From: Oscillospiraceae bacterium
GTDB taxonomy: Bacteria > Bacillota > Clostridia > Oscillospirales > Oscillospiraceae
Length of the DNA: 64,000 nucleotides
Assembly (NCBI GenBank): GCA_009780235.1
Contig: WRAK01000008.1
Span: forward strand, 1-64,000
Reading direction: 5' to 3'
Position 1 is the stretch's first letter. Each line of letters begins with the position of its first letter. Under the pieces are notes generated by a model, which was not told the origin of the DNA, ran no database searches, and saw only the letters and a list, made by a program, of their open reading frames with translations. Made by a program: the position numbers and the translations under genes. Below, piece after piece: positions 58,201-64,000 of the stretch.

Positions 58201-59704
58201 GGGTAAGGTCCTCCTCTGTATAAAATGTCCGAATGTTTTCTTTTGATGCCAGTATTCTATCAATCCCCTCGGCATATTCCAAGGGGAATTTGGGGTTATA
58301 CATCCGAGGAATGCGCCCCGTGTGGGGGTTGACCAGTTTGGTCGAAGCTCCGCCGCCGAGGGAGAGGATACTGCAAAGCTCCTCCATGATGGCGATGTTG
58401 TAAAGGTTTTCCGCCCCCGGTTTGCACCAGCCCACGTTCTCAAACCCGCCCGCGGTGAACTTTTGGCGGTAGAGATAGTAAGGTGCGTAGCCCGCATCGG
58501 GCAAGGCCGTAAGCGCATGGCCGAGCATCTCCTCCACGGCCTCGGAACCGGGTGCGGGAACGTCGTCCGTCTTAATTTGCGCGCCCTTTTTGCGGGCGAG
58601 GGTGTGGACGGTGATATTTTCTGCGCCGAGAGCCAAGACCTGTTCCAAGGTTCGGGCGAAGCCCGCCGCCGTATCGGCGGGAAGTCCCGCAATCAAATCC
58701 ATGTTCAACACGGGGAAACCCACAGACCGAGCCATTTCCACCGCCCGTACAATATCCCCGGCCGTGTGCTTGCGTCCGATTGCCGTGAGGACTGCGTCAT
58801 CCATCGATTGCGGGTTGACGCTGACCCGTGTCACACCCGCATCTCGGAGGACGTACAGCTTCTCCATATCCAGCGTATCGGGTCGTCCTGCCTCTACGGT
58901 GTACTCCCGCAGATGCGAGAGGTCGAAGTGAGCCGAGAGCGACCCCGTGAGGGCAGCAAGCTGTGCCGCTGTCAATGTGGTAGGCGTGCCGCCGCCGATG
59001 TAGAGTGCAACCGGCCGAAGCCCCAACGCCCGCACCACATTCGCTGTGGTTGCTGTCTCCCGCTCCAATGCTGCGAGGAACGGCTCCACCAGATGCGTGG
59101 ACTTCTCCACGTCCAAGGCAACAAAACTGCAATACGCACAGCGGGTCGGGCAAAAGGGGATGCCGACATAAAGGCAAATATCTTGCGGTGCAAGGCTTGC
59201 TTTGACCGCAAGCCCTGCACGAGCTGTGGCGATGCACAAGGCCGCCCGCTGCGGGGCGACTTCGTACTCTTTCACAAAAATCCGCTGTACCTGTCCCGGT
59301 GCAGCTCCCGTCTCCAAGAGCGCGGTCGCCCGCTTGCCGGGGCGTATACCCGTCAAGGCACCCCACGGTGGCACCTGTCCCGTGGCCGCAGTCGCCGCAC
59401 GATAGAACGAGAGCTTGATAATTTTCTGCATCGTCCGCTCTCGGACAAGCTCCGGCCGATTCTTCCCCGTCGCAGGGGCGGCATCCTGCCGCGCGGCTCT
59501 CGCCACGCCCCGATACCGTACGCCCTCATACCAAAGCACCGTCACCGCTGTACTGACTTTTGCGCCGTGTGAGAGTTGCACCCGGGCGGATATGGAATCC
59601 GCTCCTACGCAGCCGCCATACACGGGGCGTTCTTCGGGAAACAGCGTCAGCATCACCTGTTCCACGGCGTATTTATAATCGTGGCCGATGAGTTCTAAGA
59701 CCAT
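58184..59704 (-). CDS. hemZ: Oxygen-independent coproporphyrinogen dehydrogenase-like HemZ
   Basis: The 506-residue radical SAM protein has the cluster motif CPTRCAYC (about residues 178-185). It also has a roughly 160-residue N-terminal domain typical of Firmicute HemZ, LYIGGGTPTTL, and the C-terminal HemN-like domain (PYYLYRQKF, NVGWCKPG, GGGAST). HemZ is linked to haem synthesis without oxygen. It overlaps both neighbours in the relA-dtd-MBL-hemZ order common in Firmicutes. Confidence 0.92.
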   Translation of the reverse strand: MVLELIGHDYKYAVEQVMLTLFPEERPVYGGCVGADSISARVQLSHGAKVSTAVTVLWYEGVRYRGVARAARQDAAPATGKNRPELVRERTMQKIIKLSFYRAATAATGQVPPWGALTGIRPGKRATALLETGAAPGQVQRIFVKEYEVAPQRAALCIATARAGLAVKASLAPQDICLYVGIPFCPTRCAYCSFVALDVEKSTHLVEPFLAALERETATTANVVRALGLRPVALYIGGGTPTTLTAAQLAALTGSLSAHFDLSHLREYTVEAGRPDTLDMEKLYVLRDAGVTRVSVNPQSMDDAVLTAIGRKHTAGDIVRAVEMARSVGFPVLNMDLIAGLPADTAAGFARTLEQVLALGAENITVHTLARKKGAQIKTDDVPAPGSEAVEEMLGHALTALPDAGYAPYYLYRQKFTAGGFENVGWCKPGAENLYNIAIMEELCSILSLGGGASTKLVNPHTGRIPRMYNPKFPLEYAEGIDRILASKENIRTFYTEEDLTHGTNL

Positions 59705-60318
59705 GACTTCCCCGTCGCTGCTTGCCGCAGGTAGTGGTTAAACCGCCGCTCACGGCCAAGGCTCGTGGCCTCGGCGTGGCCGGGGTAGATTTCGAGGTCG
59801 CCCTCCAGCGCATCAATTTTTGCCAGAGATTGCATCATGGTGTGCGCGCACCCCCCGGGTAAATCCATGCGGCCGCAGTCGTCACGGAAGAGCGTATCGC
59901 CGGTGAAAAGACAGCCGTCGCCCAGAATGCAGACGCCGCCGGGACTATGCCCAGGGGTAGCAATGATACGGAACGTCAGCCCGCCGATGGTGGCTTCTTC
60001 CCCATCTTCCCAATAGCGCGTGTCGCCGCTCGCCGCATAGCGGTAGGGGTGTGGGCGGCTGTCCGTACTCACGTCCGCCGCGCCGATATACACGGGAATG
60101 CCCCATGCCCGCACGAGGTCGTCCGTTGCCATCGTGTGGTCATAGTGGCCGTGGGTGATGAAAATTGCCTGCGGCGTGAGACCGAAGTCCTCCAAGTACC
60201 GCTGAATCACAGGACTTTCATCGCCCGGGTCGATGATGATGCAGGCTTTCGTGTCGGGGTCTGTGACCACGTAGCAATTGGTTTGCAACTGTCCGACCGG
60301 GATTGTTTTGATGTGCAT
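59695..60318 (-). CDS. Metallo-beta-lactamase-fold hydrolase (glyoxalase II-like)
   Basis: The 207-residue protein has the metal motif HGHYDHTMATDD, then GHSPGGVC, LFTGDTLFRDDCGRMDLPGG, and a final GHAEATSLGRE. This is the short YcbL-type glyoxalase II-like family. The substrate is unknown. The second ATG is chosen, preceded by AAAGGTTG. It overlaps hemZ by 10 bp. Confidence 0.88.
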   Translation of the reverse strand: MHIKTIPVGQLQTNCYVVTDPDTKACIIIDPGDESPVIQRYLEDFGLTPQAIFITHGHYDHTMATDDLVRAWGIPVYIGAADVSTDSRPHPYRYAASGDTRYWEDGEEATIGGLTFRIIATPGHSPGGVCILGDGCLFTGDTLFRDDCGRMDLPGGCAHTMMQSLAKIDALEGDLEIYPGHAEATSLGRERRFNHYLRQAATGKSWS

Positions 60319-60357
60319 ATTCACGCAACCTTTCATGTTGTGTTCTATGTATCATGC

Positions 60358-60486
60358 CCTTAGGCCCCCTCGTTTTGAGGGGGTTGTCAGCGAAGCTGAC
60401 TGGGGGAGTTCGCGCGTTTCACAAGGTCAAGCGCATACTCCCTCCGCCCCTGCGGGGCACCTCCCTCGTAAACGAGGGAGGCTTTG
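60358..60486. repeat. Family D palindromic repeat module between dtd and the hydrolase gene
   Basis: CCCCCTCG/CGAGGGGG-like arms, GTCAGCGAAGCTGACTGGGGG, then CTCCGCCCCTGCGGGGCACC and CTCCCTCG-taaa-CGAGGGAG. It interrupts an otherwise compact operon. Confidence 0.6.
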
Positions 60487-60492
60487 GGTAGC

Positions 60493-60939
60493 CTACAACG
60501 CATCCGTATCCAAAACCAATGTCACAGGCCCGTCATTCACCGACTGCACCTGCATATACGCCCCGAACTCGCCCGTCTCCGCCTCGAAGCCGCGGTCGCG
60601 GCACTCGGCGAGGAACCGTTCGTACAAGGGAATCGCTGTCTCGGGTCGGGCGGCAGACAGGAACTCCGGCCGTCTGCCCTTTTTGCAGTTGCCGTACAGC
60701 GTGAACTGCGAAATGACTAGCAGTTTCCCGCCGTAATCGGCCAGAGAGCGATTCATCTGGTCGTTCTCGTCCCGAAAAATGCGCAGGCCGCAGACTTTAT
60801 CCGCAAGTTTTACCGCCTGCGCCTCGCCGTCGTCCTGATGGATGCCGAGGAGTACGAGGAAGCCCTCACCGATAGCACCTTTTATTTCTCCGTCGATGGT
60901 CACAGATGCCTCTGTGACCCGTGTTAAAACCGCCCGCAT
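60493..60939 (-). CDS. dtd: D-aminoacyl-tRNA deacylase
   Basis: The 148-residue enzyme removes D-amino acids from mischarged tRNAs. Motifs are MRAVLTRVTEASVTID, the catalytic LLVISQFTLYG, and the C-terminal motif NDGPVTLVLDT (GP motif). Complete. GGAGG precedes the ATG. It belongs to the relA-dtd-hemZ group. Confidence 0.95.
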   Translation of the reverse strand: MRAVLTRVTEASVTIDGEIKGAIGEGFLVLLGIHQDDGEAQAVKLADKVCGLRIFRDENDQMNRSLADYGGKLLVISQFTLYGNCKKGRRPEFLSAARPETAIPLYERFLAECRDRGFEAETGEFGAYMQVQSVNDGPVTLVLDTDAL

Positions 60940-60956
60940 AAGCGAAGCCTCCTTAT

Positions 60957-61076
60957 TTCCCCACGCGGCAAGCCTCGCGGGGGCCCCTTTTTATTTAATC
61001 TGTACGGCAAAGCAAAGCTCCGCCTATATCAAGGTTTTGCCTTTGGCAAAACGCTTGGGCACCGGACTCCCGGCGG
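60957..61076. repeat. Repeat family B, copy 2, fused to the ferredoxin gene end
   Basis: The bases TTCCCCAC, GCGGGGGCCCCTTT, CGCCTATATCAAGGTTTTGC and GGCAAAACGCTTGG...ACCGGACTCCCGGCGG match copy 1. It lies in the gap between the ferredoxin and dtd genes, and its right part encodes the last residues of the ferredoxin protein. Confidence 0.65.
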
Positions 61077-61829
61077 TAGACCTCGATATTGCCACCTGAG
61101 CTTTTGGTGGAGGAACACCGTAATCGCCCGCTGCGGGCAGAGATTCACACAGCGATAGCACACGGTGCAGTTGTTTTTATGGACGATCTTGTCCTGCTCG
61201 TTCTCCAAGTTCCGCATCGGGCAAGCGGATACGCATAGATTACAAGCGGTGCAGTTGTCGTTGATTTTCAGGTTTTGTCCCATGATACGCTCGCCCTTGC
61301 GTAACCAAGCCGGGGCTTGGAGCTTGCCGAGTACGCGGGAGAATCGAGAAAACCCTCGTCTTTTCACCCGTCCGGCCTGCATATCCGCCGAAACAGCGGC
61401 TATCTTGCCGTCGGCGCGGGCAAAACGCCGTGCAATCCCTCGCTTGCTCTGCCGCCGAAACAGCGGCCAGAGATTGCAAACGTTATTCGGCATGTTGAAG
61501 TGTTCGGCGTAGACGACCTCCACGTGGCCGGACGGCAACAAGTCCAAGAGTGACCGCGCCCCGTCACCGGAGAATGCGACTTGGGTGGCGAAAATGGCGA
61601 GTTTCTTCCCCCGCAGGAGTTCTGCATGTTCCGTCACGAACCGCCGCATAATCAGCGGCGCGCGGGAAGCGTAGATGGGATAGCAAAACGCGATGGTGTC
61701 ATGCGCTGTGATTTCGGCACGGAAATCGGCCTCCTCCTCGATGGAAAGGCAGGTTGCGCCCATTGCTTTGCTGAACAGGCGGGCGATGTATTTTGTGTTG
61801 CCCGTGGCTGAGAAATAGAGTGTCAGCAT
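61029..61829 (-). CDS. Flavodoxin-ferredoxin fusion (EFR1 family)
   Basis: The 266-residue protein joins an N-terminal flavodoxin-like domain (LYFSATGNTKYIARLFS, FMN phosphate loop) to a C-terminal pair of [4Fe-4S] motifs: CTACNLCVSACP, then CTVCYRCVNLCP. It probably carries electrons; no partner is fixed by context. The last 17 residues (GLPPGVRCPSVLPKAKP) are encoded by repeat family B and are unlikely to be ancestral. It starts 3 bp after relA. Confidence 0.85.
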   Translation of the reverse strand: MLTLYFSATGNTKYIARLFSKAMGATCLSIEEEADFRAEITAHDTIAFCYPIYASRAPLIMRRFVTEHAELLRGKKLAIFATQVAFSGDGARSLLDLLPSGHVEVVYAEHFNMPNNVCNLWPLFRRQSKRGIARRFARADGKIAAVSADMQAGRVKRRGFSRFSRVLGKLQAPAWLRKGERIMGQNLKINDNCTACNLCVSACPMRNLENEQDKIVHKNNCTVCYRCVNLCPQRAITVFLHQKLRWQYRGLPPGVRCPSVLPKAKP

Positions 61830-61832
61830 AGG

Positions 61833-64000
61833 CTAATCCGCGCTGCGGCTCACATCAACAACGCCCGATATCCCCGACAGCTTGTTAATCGCGCTCTGCA
61901 ATTCTTTCAAATCTGCCACCTCCAGCGAGAGAAATGCCACGGCATTCCCGCCGATGTCGCGGGCGTTGAGGCTCCGCATACGGATTTTGAGTGAGGTGAG
62001 TGCGGTTGCGATATCCAATACCAAGCCGTCCCTGTCTTTCGCTGTAACGGCGAGGTTGGTGAGATAAGTCTCCCCCTCGGTGTCCGCCCAAGACACGGGA
62101 ATCCAACGGCCCATGTCTTCGGGTTTTGCGGCGGCGTTGAGGTAGTTGACGCAGTCCCGCCGATGCACGGAGACGCCGTGACCGCGGGTAATAAAGCCCA
62201 CAATCTCATCCCCCGGTACGGGAGAGCAGCAACGGGAGAACTTGACCAGACAGTTATCCACGCCCTCGACGACAATGCCGCGGACGGCCTTGGTCGCAGT
62301 CTGCTGCTTCTGTTGATTGATGCGGTCTACGAGGCTCTTGCCCGGCTTGGCGAGCTGAATCAGCACGTCCCGCGCTTTGCCGACCGCTTTCTGCGCCGAC
62401 AGCCCGCCGTAGCCGATGGCGGCGTAGGCGTCCTCCAACGTAGGGAAGCCGATGCGTTTGATGACCTGATCATGCACCTCGCCTCGTGTGATGGCGTCCA
62501 TAGCGAGACCTTGCCGCCGCATCTCGGCCTCGAACGCACTCTTGCCGTGGACGATGTTCTCTTCCCGCTTCTCTTTCTTGAACCACTGGCGAATTTTGTT
62601 CCGCGCCTCACTGCTCTTGATGATTTTCAACCAGTCACGGCTCGGCCCGTGGGAGTGGCCGGAGGCGATGATTTCGACAATATCGCCGTTCTTCAGCACG
62701 TGGTCAAACGGTACAATCCGCCCGTTGACTTTCGCCCCCGTCATCCGATTGCCGACGGCGGAGTGGATGGAGTAGGCAAAGTCAATCGGCCCCGCGCCTG
62801 CGGGGAGATTGATGACATCGCCTTTGGGCGTAAAGACGAAGACCTCATCCGCGAACATGTCGATGCGCAGGTCGTGGAAGAAATCCGCCGCGTCGCCCGC
62901 CTCTTGCTGGCTCTCCAAGAGACGGCGTACCCAAGCGAAACGCTCCTCATCCCCCGCACGCTTCTTGCCGCCGGGACCGGGGGTCTTGTATTTCCAATGT
63001 GCGGCGATACCGTACTCCGCTGTGTGGTGCATTTCCCATGTGCGAATCTGCACCTCAAAGGGGATACCCTCCTCGCCGATGACGGTGGTGTGCAAGCTCT
63101 GGTACATATTGGGCTTGGGCGTGGAGATATAATCCTTAAACCGCCCCGGAACAGGGTTGTACATGTCGTGAATGTGTCCGAGGACATTGTAACAGTCTGT
63201 TATATCTTTCACAATTACACGGAATGCACAGAGATCGAAGATTTCCTCAAAGGTACGCTTTTGTGTGTACATCTTGCGGTAGATGCTGTAGATATGTTTG
63301 AGCCGCCCGTAGACCGTGCCCTCGATGTCATTTTCCGTAAAGCGTTCCGTCATCTTGCGCTGCATGTCGGACATAAAGGCATCTATCGTATCACGGCGTG
63401 TATCCAAATCCTGCATGATGGCATCGTAGGCGGTGCGGTCGAGATAGAAGAACGATAAGTCCTCTAACTCCCATTTGATTTTTTGCATACCCAAGCGATG
63501 GGCGATGGGGGCGTAGATTTGCATGGTTTCATAGGCTTTTTCCAACTGCTTCTTGCCCACCTGATAGGCCATGGTACGCATGTTGTGGAGCCTGTCGGCC
63601 AGTTTGATGAGGATGACACGGATGTCGCTGGCCATAGCCATGAGCATCTTGCGCAGATTCTCCATCTGCTCCTCTTCCTTACTGGTGTACTGCACACGAG
63701 TCAGCTTCGTGACCCCCTCCACAATCGCCGCCACCGAGGGGCCGAACGCATGTTGAATCTCGGCATGGGTGACAGACGTGTCCTCCAAGACATCATGCAG
63801 CAGGGCGGCGATAATACTGTCCTCATCCAACCCCATCTCCACGATAATATGCGCGGATGCGATCGGATGGGTGACGAAAGGCGTACCGTCCTTGCGCATC
63901 TGCGCCCCGTGGCCCTCTGCGGCCATGACGAATGCCCGCCGAATTTTCTCGCAATCGGCGGCGGGGTTCGATTTTCTCACCAGTTCCAACAGGGCGTCGA
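61833..64000 (-). CDS. relA: Bifunctional (p)ppGpp synthetase/hydrolase RelA/SpoT, 5' end beyond the window
   Basis: The gene makes and degrades the stringent-response alarmone. The HD hydrolase domain shows LLHDVLEDT and the synthetase domain YQSLHTTVIGEEG. The TGS domain follows (VFTPKGDVINLPAGAGPIDF), then the C-terminal helical region and an ACT domain. All domains are present. The frame stays open to the window edge (residues reading ALLELVRKSNP), so the true start lies outside; a TTG at 63989 is not the natural start. Confidence 0.94.
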   Translation of the reverse strand, partial: DALLELVRKSNPAADCEKIRRAFVMAAEGHGAQMRKDGTPFVTHPIASAHIIVEMGLDEDSIIAALLHDVLEDTSVTHAEIQHAFGPSVAAIVEGVTKLTRVQYTSKEEEQMENLRKMLMAMASDIRVILIKLADRLHNMRTMAYQVGKKQLEKAYETMQIYAPIAHRLGMQKIKWELEDLSFFYLDRTAYDAIMQDLDTRRDTIDAFMSDMQRKMTERFTENDIEGTVYGRLKHIYSIYRKMYTQKRTFEEIFDLCAFRVIVKDITDCYNVLGHIHDMYNPVPGRFKDYISTPKPNMYQSLHTTVIGEEGIPFEVQIRTWEMHHTAEYGIAAHWKYKTPGPGGKKRAGDEERFAWVRRLLESQQEAGDAADFFHDLRIDMFADEVFVFTPKGDVINLPAGAGPIDFAYSIHSAVGNRMTGAKVNGRIVPFDHVLKNGDIVEIIASGHSHGPSRDWLKIIKSSEARNKIRQWFKKEKREENIVHGKSAFEAEMRRQGLAMDAITRGEVHDQVIKRIGFPTLEDAYAAIGYGGLSAQKAVGKARDVLIQLAKPGKSLVDRINQQKQQTATKAVRGIVVEGVDNCLVKFSRCCSPVPGDEIVGFITRGHGVSVHRRDCVNYLNAAAKPEDMGRWIPVSWADTEGETYLTNLAVTAKDRDGLVLDIATALTSLKIRMRSLNARDIGGNAVAFLSLEVADLKELQSAINKLSGISGVVDVSRSAD

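Overview
The window looks like chromosomal DNA of a spore-forming, obligately anaerobic member of the Clostridia, probably of the Oscillospiraceae/Ruminococcaceae type and moderately GC-rich. This is inferred from gene content: spmA/spmB, GatCAB beside aspS, pyrophosphate-type phosphofructokinase, methylaspartate ammonia-lyase, HemZ, rubrerythrins and desulfoferrodoxin instead of a respiratory stress set, and Gram-positive gene order around relA-dtd-hemZ. Most genes have clear Shine-Dalgarno sequences, and many have near-consensus sigma-A promoters.

Layout. 1-782: a candidate structured small RNA and a dispersed repeat. 0.8-3.4 kb: MerR-regulated ABC exporter. 3.4-9.6 kb: hemolysin III, a repeat-built coiled-coil protein, spmAB, a GlmU N-terminal-domain protein, PutP, rubrerythrin and a Fur-family regulator. 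9.7-13.3 kb: glyS and mnmG with a type I toxin locus between them. 13.6-14.9 kb: an AT-rich two-gene TIR + two-TM-protein module, a candidate defence system. 15-18.1 kb: small enzymes, a solute-binding lipoprotein that appears circularly permuted, and dUTPase. 18.9-27 kb: polysaccharide deacetylase, methylaspartate ammonia-lyase, a YtrA-type ABC locus and three zinc-ribbon proteins. 27.4-32.4 kb: gatCAB-aspS. 32.5-36.1 kb: a compact oxidative-stress operon (Fur/PerR, catalase, DUF454, rubrerythrin, rubredoxin, desulfoferrodoxin). 36.2-38.8 kb: a LexA-like regulator with two DNA-repair-associated genes. 39.1-42.1 kb: a restriction-modification locus with two nuclease-like genes, next to tRNA-Leu. 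42.5-50.2 kb: a frameshifted serpin, GntR/DUF5808, coaX, rplJL, an XRE gene split by a MITE, and an ABC exporter. 50.3-52.8 kb: fba and pfp. 53.3-57.0 kb: two tandem beta-lactamase-fold surface proteins. 57.3-64 kb: relA-ferredoxin-dtd-MBL-hemZ-kinase.

The intergenic DNA is unusually rich in non-coding repeats. I separate four families (A, about 365-465 bp; B, about 120-183 bp; C, short GTAGGGG-ended inverted repeats; D, clostridial-type palindromic modules) and one 158-bp MITE with a TA target duplication. Some of these elements supply stop codons or C-terminal codons to genes, and one separates rplJ from rplL.

The strongest candidates for a new system are the TIR/two-TM pair (13613-14872) and the restriction locus with two different PD-(D/E)XK-like proteins (39127-42078). 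Other notable items are the type I toxin locus, the permuted solute-binding protein, and the paired operators of the LexA-like regulator. All names come from reading motifs; no database search was run.
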